This document shows positions 11,331 to 23,036 of a stretch of DNA of 64,000 nt, in pieces. A program made the translations under genes and the position numbers. Source of the DNA: Brachyhypopomus gauderio. Lineage: Eukaryota > Chordata > Actinopteri > Gymnotiformes > Hypopomidae. The stretch covers positions 12,078,110 to 12,142,109 of the forward strand of contig NC_135211.1 of NCBI RefSeq assembly GCF_052324685.1, written 5' to 3'. The notes beneath the pieces were generated by a model, which was not told the DNA's origin, ran no database searches, and saw only the letters and a list, made by a program, of their open reading frames with translations. Each line of letters begins with the position of its first letter. Positions within the stretch are counted from its first letter, which is position 1.

Positions 11331-14300
11331 AGGTTCAGAGGTTAAGCTGATCCTGTATTTTTAAGCCATTCCTGTTTAAAACCTTTTTGAATGTACAGAT
11401 TAACTATATCTTTCTAGGGGAAATACATGAATCCTCCTCAGCGCTGACCAGGGCTTGAGACGGTTACTCCAAGTTACGTTGTGATGACAACACATAGCAT
11501 GACTTTGACTTTGATGATCTCACAAACATATAAGCAAAGCTATATATAAAACTGCAGTGTGCCACAAATAGACCAGCCTGGCCACGCCTCCCAAGAACCA
11601 GCAAACAGAATTTCAAAGAAAGGTTCACCGGCCGGCATGCGGCGTGCATTATCACGATTGTTTCACTTACATCCCCTCGGGTGTTTATGCCAGTTCACAC
11701 ACTTGTCATGCTGAAGTTCCAACAGCAGACGCACAGACAGTAGATCGCAAAGGCGGTTTGTGTGCAGCAGTCGTGTGCAGGGCACTCAATTGGCCATGTA
11801 ATCTCCCAGGACCTCATTCACATGCGTTAGCCTGCGAAAGCCGAAAAGAATCGCCTATCAATGCTCGTCCAGCCGTGCCAATGTTCCAGCGCCAGACGAG
11901 TCGCGGATAACGGAAAAATAGGAGCGTGGTGTCCTAAAATAACACCCTGATTATTTACGCTCTTTCAGTGTTCCTGATATAGAAAGTGGTTTATCGTTCT
12001 GATATATTAAATTACACATCCGAATAATAAAGAGGAGGGGGGGGGGGGCACTGTCAGCACACAGGGCAGTAAAACACAAAGCACATGCCATTTATGAAAG
12101 CAAAGTCCTCTCTGGAATATTGTGAAATGGCTCACGTCAACCTGGGCCAGGCCCTGGTGCTCCACAGACAGAGGCGAGCACTATATTTAGCCTTCATGCC
12201 CTTGTTTTGGCTCCCTTTGGATTAAATTGGTCCAGCCGGCAGACGTGCCAACCATGGACAAGGCTATGGTCTTTAACCACGCCATCATTCACCATGGACA
12301 CTGAAGGCGGTTTTCCAGACAGAGGTTTACAGACGCCGTCAGCGGATAGGACCTCTGTCTTCTCACCTCTGGCTTCTGACCTCTAACTTCTAACTTGTTA
12401 TTTGTTCATATTATTATTCTCATATTTTGCGTAACCCCACTTGATAATATACTATAAAAAATATTCAAAACATATAAAAATATACAAAATTGAGGAAAAT
12501 GGCCAGAATGAAAGAAAATAGCGTTCAGCAATTATAAAATGACAATCTTACTTTTATCATAAGTAAGTTCAGCGTGTTTGAGTGAAGACTCTCTCCACCA
12601 GAATACAACAACAGGCAAGTTACCTCTTTACATTCTTTCTTTCATCCCGTTAGATTATTTCTGTGGCCCAGGAGACACATTTAGGGATCAGCACGTCTCC
12701 CCGTGAGCCACAGCACTGTTGGCAGGCTTCCCTCCTCAGCTGCGTGCTGTTGCTATTTTAGGGTGAGGAGGAGAAGAGCCGTGGACACGTTTTGAGGCTG
12801 TAAGCACTCCACAGCCTTATGGAACGCCCCATGACGCAGCCGGACCATTGGATAGATTTATTTATATTACTTTTTTGAACTGTGGAAAAAATGTGTCACT
12901 TGCATCCCTTTGGATTCTTGCTCAAGTCCCCTGAAATCATGTTTTTTTTTTCTTTTAGTTGTTTGTACTTCCTCCCCCCTCGATTTGAGCGTCTCTCTTT
13001 CAGAATTACTCCATGTTTTGTTTTGCCCTCAGTTTTATGACTCAGTCAGAGACTCAAAATGGAGTTGTTCCAACAGGCTTGGCTCTGTTGCTAGGTTTTC
13101 TCATTTTGGGTTATCGATTTCAGATTAAGCGCACAAAAGTGATCTTAGATTAGTCAGGCAGGTCTTATTATACGTTGTTTATTTTTCCAGGATTCAGGAC
13201 AGAGGCTGCTGGCCCGAGAGTGACAGTGTTTGGGCCAGGATGGTAGGCTAGTGTAAAAAACAGCTGCATGCCAGTTTCGGGTATCAGCTCTGCCTACATG
13301 CAAACACACACACACAAACACTGCACAAATATGAACATAATTCACGCTCATCATCTATTTACAGCTCCATTTAATCTCTCCTAGATGGGGCCATCATTCA
13401 ACGGCCTGATTAATTTAATAGTGTCCCATGGCCACTCAACCCCTCTCCACCACCCTCCATCACCTGGGCCTGTTCACGGCTGCTAGAGGTGCCGTGGTCC
13501 ACCGAGGAGGAGCCGGCCGGATCGGAAAAGCTCCATCGAACCAGGAAATTTGTAATTACTCTGATGCAGTGCATATTGAGTGTCTGCATATCGAGGCCAG
13601 TAATCTCATGCACTCCTTTGCAAAAAGGGCAAGCATGAAATGCAATTTAAGCTTGTGATTTGCATCTGCCAGCTAAGAGAAGCTGTGCCAACATGGCCTG
13701 CGGTGTACTGTTTTACTTTTCCGTTACCTCAAGAAATTGAAATTAAATAGGGCCAAGAAACCTCACAGTATCCATAGCTGTGGAAAATGGCATTGAAGTG
13801 ATATTAAGTGATACAATTTCAGCTTCCTTTAGAAACAGGAAATCTGAACTTTCTGTTTATAACACTATTTCATAAACCTTAAACTGCTTTGGTCCTGCTC
13901 TGCACTCCAGACTTAGCTCCCACCACCATGAATAAACCTCAAAATAAAAAGTATGGGAAGTTCTTCTGTGAGCTGCACAATTTGAGAGATGAGACCAGTG
14001 GAAGCCATAGCTGAGTCCAGCGATGTAGGTCCTGCCCTGCAGCTCCATAAGCCTTTTGGGGTATAATTCAGATATATAATAATTCAGTCATGAAATTTTG
14101 AGAGGTACAAGGTATCAATCAGAAAACCCAACCCTCTGGACGCAAGTCTGATGACATCCTGACCAGTCATAATGCGATTGTGATTTTAACCTGTAAAACT
14201 TGTTGAACGCAAGGGAACATGTGGTTCAGACATGCATCCCCCCCCCCCAAAAAAAAACAAACAAACAAAAACAAAACAAAACTAGCAATATGGCATTGAT

Positions 14301-14439
14301 ACAATCTTTACAGCCAGTTAACCCTGCTGACCAAAAATAAAAGAATACAATATATTTTGTTTCATTTGTTATTTATATGTATAAGAACATCTTCAAACAT
14401 CCAACATCTCTTTAGCAACCAATTCTGAGTGAAGCAAGT
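11331..14439. other. Intergenic stretch, no gene recognised
   Basis: No spliceable conserved exon was seen. Simple features are a G run at 12036-12048 and a C run followed by A-rich sequence at about 14239-14280. Open frames are short and lack family motifs. Confidence 0.45.
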
Positions 14440-14447
14440 CTTTACTT

Positions 14448-14734
14448 CAGGGGTCACCAACGTGGTGCCCGCGGGCACCATGTCGCCCGCGAGGACGTTA
14501 TGAGTCGCCCGCGGGCTTGTTTTAAAAACAGCTCACAATATTGCCATGCACCAAAGCGCTGCATCGTCTATGTTTTTGCTGCTATTAGCGATTGTCCGCG
14601 GTTGCTAGCGGTCTTCCCGCTTAGCAATTGACACGCGCACATGAACATGAACCCCCCCCCCGCTCAACAACTTTCGTTCGCCTCCACCCCCCCCCCCTCA
14701 CAACTCACAACTTCAAAAAGGTTGGTGACCCCTG
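14448..14734. mobile_element. hAT-type non-autonomous DNA transposon (MITE), 287 bp
   Basis: The element starts CAGGGGTCACCAAC and ends with its exact reverse complement, GTTGGTGACCCCTG. It is flanked by a perfect 8-bp direct repeat CTTTACTT at 14440-14447 and 14735-14742. An 8-bp target duplication with CAG-starting inverted repeats is the hAT pattern. The interior is rich in CCCGCGGGC blocks and has two C runs; there is no transposase. The intact flanks suggest a fairly recent insertion. Confidence 0.92.
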
Positions 14735-14802
14735 CTTTACTTCATTCCAGCTTAAATGGTGTAGCCATTGTCTTTTTGAAGCTTAATTTATATGCCTACT
14801 TG

Positions 14803-15140
14803 TGTCACGTTGAGGACCCCGGCCCCTCCCTTTTGGGCGTGTGTTTACGTTGTCCACGTGCATTGTCTGTGTCTGTGGAACTACGTGGTGATAGTTAGGT
14901 CTTGTGATAATTCGTCTCACCTGTGACTCATCTCGTAATCACGTGGGGCTAATGTGGTCTGTCTATTTAATGTGCGTTCGCGCAGTGTCCTGTGCTCGTC
15001 GTTGTCTAATGTCGACACGTGTGTGTTGCGTTGCATGTTCAACGTGCGCTATATGCGCCTGTTTATTGTGTTGGAATAAAAGTGACGTCAGTCATACGGA
15101 GGATTCCGTGTCTCATCCTTCGCCCAGCCCGCGCGTCACA
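14803..15140 (+). mobile_element. LTR-like unit (TGTCACG...GTCACA), probable solo or truncated LTR
   Basis: A 338-bp block starts TGTCACGTTGAGGACC and ends GCGCGTCACA, so it has TG...CA termini. It holds a TATA-like TATTTAA near 14965 and AATAAA at 15075, in the order expected of U3-R-U5. No second copy lies in the window, no target duplication is visible and no tRNA primer site follows the 3' end. An LTR is the best reading; the exact edges are uncertain. Confidence 0.45.
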
Positions 15141-15389
15141 GAACGACGAGCCGTTAGAGACACCGACATACCAGGCTACGCCACCTGGCCTAAGAAGGCA
15201 CATCGCCCCAGCAAGCGGCACCACCGCTCTTCTTCCTCCCCCCCGCGCCGCAAAGCCCCGCCGACTCTGGCGCAGCTCATGCAGGACCCGGAGTGTTCGT
15301 ACCTGCTGTGCGCGGCTCGTGAGACCGCCATACCCGAGTTGGCGGAAGAATACCGTCTGACAGCTGCGTGGGTGTGGGAGGAGAAATAA
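15141..15389 (+). pseudogene. Open reading frame downstream of the LTR-like unit, unknown product
   Basis: One plus frame stays open from inside the LTR-like unit to TAA at 15387. Its last part has a basic, serine-rich stretch (HRPSKRHHRSSSSPPRRK) and then an acidic helix-like end (LAQLMQDPECSYLLCAARE ... AAWVWEEK). I do not recognise the family. CpG content is higher than in the surroundings. It may be the 5' remnant of a retroelement gag-like gene or a captured host fragment. No start codon is supported for this part alone. Confidence 0.25.
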
Positions 15390-16041
15390 CAATAAACACG
15401 GTACTCATGGCATGTGCCTCAATGCGTTTATTTTGCATTCTAATGACTCTTCAGTTTGCATCAACTCTGAGTTTTTCTTTATGTCTACATCGATATACGT
15501 CATCTCATTAACGCTATGATGGTGCTTATGGGACGTTTATGTATAAATAAAGTAAAAATCAATCACATGCTTATAATTATGTATCAGACCTGATAAACAT
15601 TAAAAAAATTTAACATTTATGTTTATTTATAGTCAAGGGAAGTGATAAGCACAAGCATTACACACACAAAAGTAAGTAGGGGAGACCGGGTATGGTTGTA
15701 ACACTTTTTGCTTCTGTAACTCAATGAATTTTTGAGCTAGAGTTCTCAAACTTTTATACAAAGTACAGACATTCGTTTACCACAAATGGCACCAATTCAA
15801 ACCTCAATTCAAATATCACAGCCCTCATGAGTTGATGTCAAATACATGGTGTTGCCTTGTTACAACCTACCCTACTAGCGGGGTAGGTTGTAACACATGT
15901 AAGTTGTAACAATTAGACAAAAGAAGCAAAAACAGAGGCCACACCATGCAAAATGCTTCAAAAATAAATAAAATAACAATCCAGAATAATGTCTCTCTCT
16001 CTCTGACTGACCATAGCTCATATCCACTTTCTATTTTACTC

Positions 16042-16097
<56 letters not shown>
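16042..16097 (+). repeat. (GT)n microsatellite
   Basis: About 56 bases of pure TG. A second, shorter TG run lies at 16206-16227. Confidence 0.95.
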
Positions 16098-16102
<5 letters not shown>

Positions 16103-16375
16103 AGTGTACTAGAACAAACTTATTTAACAATATGTATGCTTAATGAACACTAATACAATGTACCTCTGTAAAGAACATGTAGGACAAATAATAAACAACG
16201 TCAATGTGTGTGTGTGTGTGTGTGTGTTACATGGCAGATACCATGTGCCTTTGCAACTGATCTGACTGACTTGCCCTTCTTTGTGACCTCATCAGATGCT
16301 TCTTTTAAAAACATTTGCAGGCACACCTCTGTCAGTCTTCCTTTAAAATGATTAAAAATAGAGAAAGTTTTCTTA

Positions 16376-16944
16376 GGGCGTACTCACACTAGGCTCTGTG
16401 ATCCAGGCCCGGTTGCCTGCCGAAGCACGGTTCGTTTGGCTAGTGTAAGCGCTCCAACCGTGCCCGGGCCCGGATCAGTTAACCGTGCTCGGGCCCGCTT
16501 GAAGAGGTGGGCCAGGGCACGATTCATGTGGACTCGCTCACACTAGAAGCGAACCATGCCCGGGCCTGCTTGGTGCCTCGTCTGATTGGTTCATTTCGCT
16601 GGAACTCAAACATGACGTCAGTGATGCGATGCTCACGTTAAACAGTCATAGCGGCAAAGCGATTAGCAGACAATCGTTGTGTTAAATTATTGATAAATCT
16701 GTGCTTGCACCATGTTTCTGCACTCCCAAAACGACTCCAAAAATACAATAAAAAGAGAATCATGAGCTCCATAGTGTTGTGCGAGCGTGCTTTTTTTCCA
16801 AATAAAGCGGCGTTGTGATGACGTAAGCATGCTTGGGCCGGGTTGCTGAAGCCAGTGTGAGTGCAGGCCAGAGGGGGAGTGGGGAGGGGGGATAACCGGG
16901 CCCCAGCACGGAACCAGCAAACCGTGCCTAGTGTGAGTACGCCC
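16376..16944. mobile_element. TTA-flanked MITE (Harbinger-like), 569 bp
   Basis: A perfect 19-bp terminal inverted repeat, GGGCGTACTCACACTAGGC, is seen at both ends. It is flanked by TTA at 16373-16375 and 16945-16947. A 3-bp TTA target duplication with GG-starting ends suggests PIF/Harbinger. The interior is made of imperfect palindromic GTGCCCGGGCCCG blocks and has no transposase. Confidence 0.82.
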
Positions 16945-16947
16945 TTA

Positions 16948-17294
16948 GGCTGTGTTCGAAATAGACTACTACATACTGGATACTGCATACTAGACTCAGT
17001 ATATACTGGATACTGCATACTGGTCCTCGTAGTAGTATGCAGTACAGTTTCCAGTATGCGACAAAAGCAAAGCACACTACAGGGTCACGTGAACGTAGCG
17101 TTGCATGATGGGATGCAGTACACCACAAAGATAGCTCTGTTTGCGTACTGGAATATTTTGCGGAAGTAGTAGGTCATCCGGGTATGTTTCGCGTACTGGA
17201 AATTTTCATTTTGGTCACATACTGCATACGGCATACTGATTTGGGGCTCGATCAGTATGCCAGTAGTATGTAGTAGACTATTTCGAACACAGCC
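16948..17294. mobile_element. Second TTA-flanked MITE, 347 bp
   Basis: The left end GGCTGTGTTCGAAATAG and the following CTACTACATACT are matched in reverse complement at the right end; a single base differs within about 29 bp. TTA flanks both sides (16945-16947 and 17295-17297), the left one shared with the preceding MITE. The interior repeats the motif ATACTG(G/C)ATACT. Palindromic GTGTTCGAAATAG elements of this kind are common non-autonomous DNA transposons in fish. Confidence 0.85.
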
Positions 17295-18486
17295 TTAGTT
17301 GTATGTAAGGCGAATGTTGTAACACTTTTTAAAGCTGTGTTACAACCCACCCCTCCCCTGTCAGCCACTGTTTAACTAGCTGTATTAGCAAGGAGATTTG
17401 AAATTAACAGGGGAAAATGCATCACAATTTACCTGAGAAACTACAGTTTAATGTAGGCCTAGTATAATTTATAAGGTTTTATCTTATAAGTACTAGTATA
17501 AGTATAATAGTATAAGTACTAAACAAAATATAGTCTTAATTCAGAAATTTACTTTCTCACCTCTAAATCAGTTTTTCTCTATGGAATCTGCATGTGCCTG
17601 TTAAATAACAAAAGCAGACCGCAGACAAAAGCAGACAGTTAAATGGCGGGAGTCCAGCTCTCTTTCGTCCGTGCTCTGAACTGGCAGGACCACCCCCCCC
17701 CCCCCCCATAATATCGAATTTCACGACTTTGTTCTTGTAATTTTATGACTATCGAAATATTAGGGCTTCATTCTCTAAATGTCATGCCATATGACTTTTG
17801 TTATTCTGGTACTATGTACTATTTTTAATTCTTTCGACCCTGGCCAAAATACGTCGTTTTTAACCTTGGCCCTAACACAACGTGGTAGAAAAGCGAACTG
17901 GGGCTCAGGTAAAAGATCTTTTATCACACGGCAAATGCAGGCACAGCTGTTTTAGCGAAACGATGCTGCAGTAGGTTACCTCACCTTGGTCTAGTCTAGC
18001 CATTCTGTTTCGGAGTTTATGGGAATAGAAAAATAAGCCTATGAACCTTTTGGACAATTACTTCAAGTATATATAACAGCAAATGAAAAACAGTTTCAAA
18101 TCTGTTCATTGCTTTACCATCTGACGCCTTCGTCTTCACCTTGCTTGTTTTTACATGGCTATTATGGAGAACATTGCCTGGCAAAGTCCAAAAAAATGCA
18201 CAATACACCTATTAGCCTATCCACTTAAAAGACAACATGCAATAGTCTCATGTGACGAAATATCCGAGAATTATCGTCGTTTTTGGAACACCCCCCCCCC
18301 CCCATTCCGTTAGCGGCCAGTATGTGCAAACTGTGACCCCGGGGGGGCGAATATACTAGAGGAGTGTTGAGTGTTTCCGCAGCTTCTGCGCGTATGTGAA
18401 GGCCAGGGCTAAATTTACACACTTGCACGAGTATTGCTGATAATGCAGCCTGTGATTTCTGGCAGCAGGGCACTCTGGGCGAGGCT

Positions 18487-18514
18487 GGGGGGGGGGGGGG
18501 GGGGGGGGGGGGGG
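18487..18514 (+). repeat. 28-base poly-G run
   Basis: An uninterrupted run of 28 G residues, the longest in the window and able in principle to form G-quadruplexes. Confidence 0.9.
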
Positions 18515-18732
18515 TACACTTCACGAAAGGGTGGGGAATCCATCACCTCAAATCTAGGTCATGTTTTCGCTTCGCTTCAAACTGATATGATCAGATACTA
18601 CACTAATTGTAACGCAGTAGTCACTGTTCAGTGCCACACTGTTGGAGTATATGTATATACTGTATGAATATTATTTAATTGTTATTCTATCTTAGCTTAA
18701 TTGTTGTTTTATATTGTATTAGAAACAGGTTT

Positions 18733-18804
18733 CTTGTAAATGAGACGCAAAGTCTCAGTGGGACAACCTGTATAAATAAAGGTCAAATAAAATAAATAAA
18801 TAAA
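18733..18804 (+). mobile_element. 3' tail of a non-LTR retrotransposon (LINE/SINE-like), truncated
   Basis: The segment TTGTAAATGAGACGC ... CTCAGTGGGACAACCTG is followed by TATAAATAAAGGTCAAAT and AAATAAAT repeats. It resembles the common fish LINE 3' ends that read TGAGA...CTCAATGGGAC...AAATAAAGGT. No reverse transcriptase is present and the family is not assigned. Confidence 0.5.
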
Positions 18805-19706
18805 ATGAGTGTTTGTCTTGAACAATTTATAACATCGAAAGCTGAATAAGCTTAATGCCTGTTGCCACTGAATCACTGTTTCTTTTTCTATGGCAACCGT
18901 TGCCATGTGAACCTCTTAGCGCCAGATGTCGCGAGGTGAAGCGACGTCTTCCCAGAAAATCACACCACAGCACTGCGGGCAGCTTCTTGAAAGTCACAAC
19001 TCACAACCTTTACGTGGCTGAGTGGCGCAAGTGTGAGTGCAATGCGCTTCCAGAAATCGTGATGGTACTCTGAATACACAAACAGTGCTAATAAACTGTT
19101 TACCAAAGCTCTTTCCGGGGTAGAACAGCCAGGACACGAAGGAAGTTGAATATGTTGTCATATGTTGCGTCATGGCATTGACGCAACGCTGCGAATAACC
19201 ACTTCAAGGTTATTCTCCGTGAAGATGTATAGCAATACAAAACATGCAAATTCAGTGCACACTAGAGGTTGAAAGAAAACGTGCTGGAAAATCCACCTCC
19301 GCAAGAAACCCTATCGAAACTGAATAGTTTCCATGTTCGTTTTATTGAGGGGTAAACTGGGTCTATTATTAACGTTGGTTTATATTTTTTTATCCGCATG
19401 CTGTTAGTCTACACGTGAGTTGACACGACAGGTTTAGTGGTTCAGAAAAGCTCCGCTCCAAACATTATTTGCTAAGCAACTGTAGTCAGTCCCGAGAAGA
19501 GGAGGCGCCTGTAAATACACTCCTAACACACACTACAGAGAGGCCAGAGCTATAACTGTGTGTACTTCTTGTGAGCTTTTCTCATCCCCTTCATCTCTTT
19601 TGAAAGAAATGAATAAAAATAGTTTGACATTTAATTTGCCTGTCAGTCTTAACATCAGACTGGAGAGTTATTGTAAACCACAACTCGCATGAGATGGAGG
19701 TGGTGG

Positions 19707-19739
<33 letters not shown>
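19707..19739 (+). repeat. (ATG)n trinucleotide run
   Basis: A run of GATGAT trinucleotides, followed by a few more copies to about 19757. Confidence 0.85.
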
Positions 19740-21294
19740 GGGCAACGATGATGATGATTGCATTTATAAGTAAGCTAACCTTCAAGCCATAGAATTGCAT
19801 GGTCGTCTATTTTCAGTTGTTTAAAATTGCCTCCCAGTTAATGGCACAATCTCTCAAAGAAAGAACCTGGCCAGGGCTAATGCAATAGACCTTTCCGTTA
19901 TCACATTAAGACATCAGCTAGACACTGCAGTGTGAGAACGGTGTCTGACCATGGTAACTGAACAGTAGGCAATGCTGAATGTCCCCACTTGGCAGATGGT
20001 TCTGCCTTTGGCTAGAACCGTCACTGCCAGTATGGAGAAGGGGTGACTCTTCTGAATAGTCGGAATACCTAATAAACTTGGTTACGAGTACAGAATGCAG
20101 GAGATTCGTTCTAATGTATTAATAAGGATCTGTTTGACAGCATTTGCCTGCGTGTCTTCTTGACCTAACCTCTGGGGTGTGCTGTTGAGCACCGGTTAAG
20201 TGGGTATCTGGGGGGGCAACAGCGGCAGCGGCGAAACTGACTCACAATCATTTGTCTTAAATGCAAACCAATTGTTTTGGATCAAATTTTCCTCGGTGAC
20301 GTTCAGTTCCAGTGCCAGCAGTGTGAGTGATTCATCCTCGTATTTTTTTTTTTTCTCTCGTCACAGGTGACAAAAGCCGACAGTGTGGCCAATTTGAAGG
20401 GCTCTGCTCTCAGAGCGAGGGAGGAATTACAGGGCTGGTGAAATGGCTCTGTGGACCCCAGTGGCCCGGTCAGCACCCGTGAATGGAGTGAGATCGAAAA
20501 GAAGGCACAATTGCCACCTTACATCTTACATTTTAGATTCTGTGGGTGGCCATTGCTTATTTTTCAGGTATACAGTCCAACATAAGGGGTTATAAAGGGG
20601 TTATTCAACATTGTACCCTTCGACTGATTATTATCCACTCGAGTTCATCAGTCAGTCTCAAAAATAGGCTTCCTGCGTCATAGTACTACAATATATCCTT
20701 TTGATTCGTACCATGAAGGCTTTAATAAAAAAGCGAATCAGCTATATTGTTCTGATCTCAATAGTAACTTTACTATACAGTGGGGAAAAAAATAGAGCTT
20801 TTATTTTCAATGTTATTTTCCAAGTCTTGCTTGGCTATCACATGGTGGTCAGCAGACACGACTGATCAGTAGGCAAAACGCTTTAAGCATCCAGGATGCA
20901 GTCACTGTCCGAGTCTAAACGGTGATGAACAAGATGAGGCCAGCCATGATTTCACAGATACATCCAAGCATCCATTTGCTTCACAGGTTGGTGTTCATCG
21001 AACTTATTATGAAGCCTCTGCCTGCTTTCTCTCCGATTTTCTTTTGCTCAGTCTCCTTTCTCACTTAATCTCCTCTCAGTCTCCCTCTCTTCTTGTCTCT
21101 CTCTCTGTTGCTCACCTTATCTGTCTCTCTCTCTCTCCACACCTTTTACACAGCGTTAGCCTGCACTGCACAACCACGTCCATTACCAACCACTTCAGAA
21201 GAGACTGTCGTCTGGCACGGCTATCCACCCCCGCACAGCCGCCTTGACCTGCTCTCTCCCTTTCTCTTTCCCTTTGTCTGGCAGAGTCTTGAAG

Positions 21295-21298
<4 letters not shown>

Positions 21299-21332
<34 letters not shown>
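21299..21332 (+). repeat. (CT)n microsatellite
   Basis: A pure CT run of about 34 bases inside a wider pyrimidine-rich region that begins near 21040. Confidence 0.9.
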
Positions 21333-22741
21333 CGGTCACCCGTGGCTGCCCACCCTCACCGCCCACTGTCTAAGAGCTCACTCTGGGTGAGAACAAATTA
21401 AATTGATCACCACCTCACAGACACCCACAGATGGAGTGGGAGCCATTCTGGTAGTATGGTGGGGAAGAATGCAATATTTGCGATATTTTGTATGTCAGGT
21501 TTATTGATTCCCTCTTCACTCCATTATGGGTGTGTGTAGGCGGAAGTGGGTGCCATGCCAATGAGTCAAATTGTGATGATGCTGTAGGAGGTTCTTTGAA
21601 GCCTTTTTTCAGCCTCTGTTGTTGTCACCGCAGATCCCTTTAGCAATCACCGCCATTGGGGGTGCAGAAGGGACCTTGTTTGGGTCACTGCTGATGGAAC
21701 TTGAAGTTGCTCCAGCAATATCAGAAATAGGAGAAGCATTTGAACTCTGAGCCCTGCAGCGTTCTGTTGACTCTCCAACATTCACGATCTGGGATTCGAA
21801 CCAAGAACCCTCCTGCTGTGCAGCTGCACTACAGTCACGCAATGTTTCCATGAAGCCCGACAGAAAGTGACTTAGTCCCTGCTTTAAACCTGATGTTTGT
21901 TGAAGCACAGCATGTGTGCGCATCATTTGCCCCTCGTCTCTGCAGATTTCAGATGCTTTGACTGCAAGGCCCCGGTTCCCACATTCTCATGTATTCCCTT
22001 CATCCAGTTTACCTCTGACCCCCTTCTCTCCGATGGGCAAGTGAGTGGGAGAATGTGTCTCTAATCTAGCGTCTCACTCTACCGCCCACAGAGAGGGAAC
22101 TATCAGTAGGCGTAATCTGCCTGTGCTCTTCCAGGAAGACCAGCCCCTCTCTCCAGCGTGGCAGTATTAAAGGTTTAGGGTGGTCGGTGGGGTGTATGCA
22201 CCGCTGTGCTGTCCCGCGGGCGACCGCGCCGTGCCCTCTGCCGCTGGCCTGATGCCAGGCCCCTTTATGGTGGCTTTGTGTTCACAAGCACAGGAGTAGG
22301 ACAGCAAAGCACAGTACATGCAGAGAACATTCCCATAGATCTGTGCTGTTCTACCTCACACTGTAGAGGAGGTGGTGCTACAGACACCAAAGGTCATAGG
22401 TCTGTGGCTCACAGAACACACTCTTCCACCAATAAATATGGTCTGGAAAAAAGAATATGCTGTAATTAAAACACTTTATGGATTAGGCCCAGTCATCGTG
22501 GACCATCAAACTACATTTTCACTCTGTCCTGCCTCCCAAACGTAGCAGGTATTTGGTGTTGATTACTTGGTTCAGATGCATTAGGAGCTGGGCCAGAGCC
22601 AGAAGGATTTGGCTGGGAAGTATTGGCCCTGATTGATTTTTTGTGAGATCCACAGCAAGTTTGCCAAGGCCAAAGGTAATGCAGTACAAATGAAATGATT
22701 CTATTCATGGCAGTTAACACGAAAGCAGTAGTTGTGTCACC

Positions 22742-23036
22742 GTACCAAGGGTGTACCAAGGGTCAATGTACCAAGGGTGTACCAAGGGTCAATGTACCAA
22801 GGGTGTACCAAGGGTCAATGTACCAAGGGTGTACCAAGGGTGTACCAAGGGTCAATGTACCAAGGGTGTACCAAGGGTCAATGTACCAAGGGTGTACCAA
22901 GGGTGTACCAAGGGTCAATGTACCAAGGGTGTACCAAGGGTCAATGTACCAAGGGTGTACCAAGGGTCAATGTACCAAGGGTGTACCAAGGGTCAATGTA
23001 CCAAGGGTGTACCAAGGGTCAATGTACCAAGGGTTA
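22742..23036 (+). repeat. Minisatellite of GTACCAAGGG units with 26-bp higher order
   Basis: About 23 copies of GTACCAAGGG are joined alternately by T and by TCAAT, giving mainly 26-bp dimers with two trimers. Decayed copies continue to about 23080 (ACCAAGAG, ACCAATGG). Because the dimer length is not a multiple of three, the block is open in several frames and yields artificial proteins of GVPRVNVPRVYQ type. Those are not genes. Confidence 0.95.

Larger units (their letters stand above)
15678..17359. mobile_element. Candidate larger inverted-repeat DNA element interrupted by two MITEs
   Basis: The left end reads AGGGGAGACCGGGTATGG then TTGTAACAC. The reverse complement of the right end reads AGGGGAGGGGTGGG then TTGTAACAC, so the ends form an imperfect inverted repeat. 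Related GGTAGGTTGTAACAC copies occur inside near 15860-15910. Two shorter MITEs (16376-16944 and 16948-17294) and TG tracts lie within it. No target duplication was found and no coding sequence is visible, so the superfamily is open. Confidence 0.45.
17360..22741. other. Gene-poor intergenic stretch with simple repeats
   Basis: No conserved exon was recognised on either strand. It contains C runs at 17692-17707 and about 18292-18303, a 28-base G run at 18487-18514, a retroposon-like tail near 18733-18804, an ATG trinucleotide run at 19707-19739 and CT tracts near 21041-21140 and 21299-21332. Confidence 0.45.

Noticed and set aside
16638..17075. 145-codon minus frame across the MITE pair
   Set aside because: It spans two unrelated MITEs and contains repeated palindrome sequence, so it cannot be one gene.
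21780..21840. tRNA-like B box (GGTTCGAATCC on the minus strand)
   Set aside because: A gene-inner B box and some SINE-head resemblance are present, but no cloverleaf or clear A box could be drawn; too weak to call.
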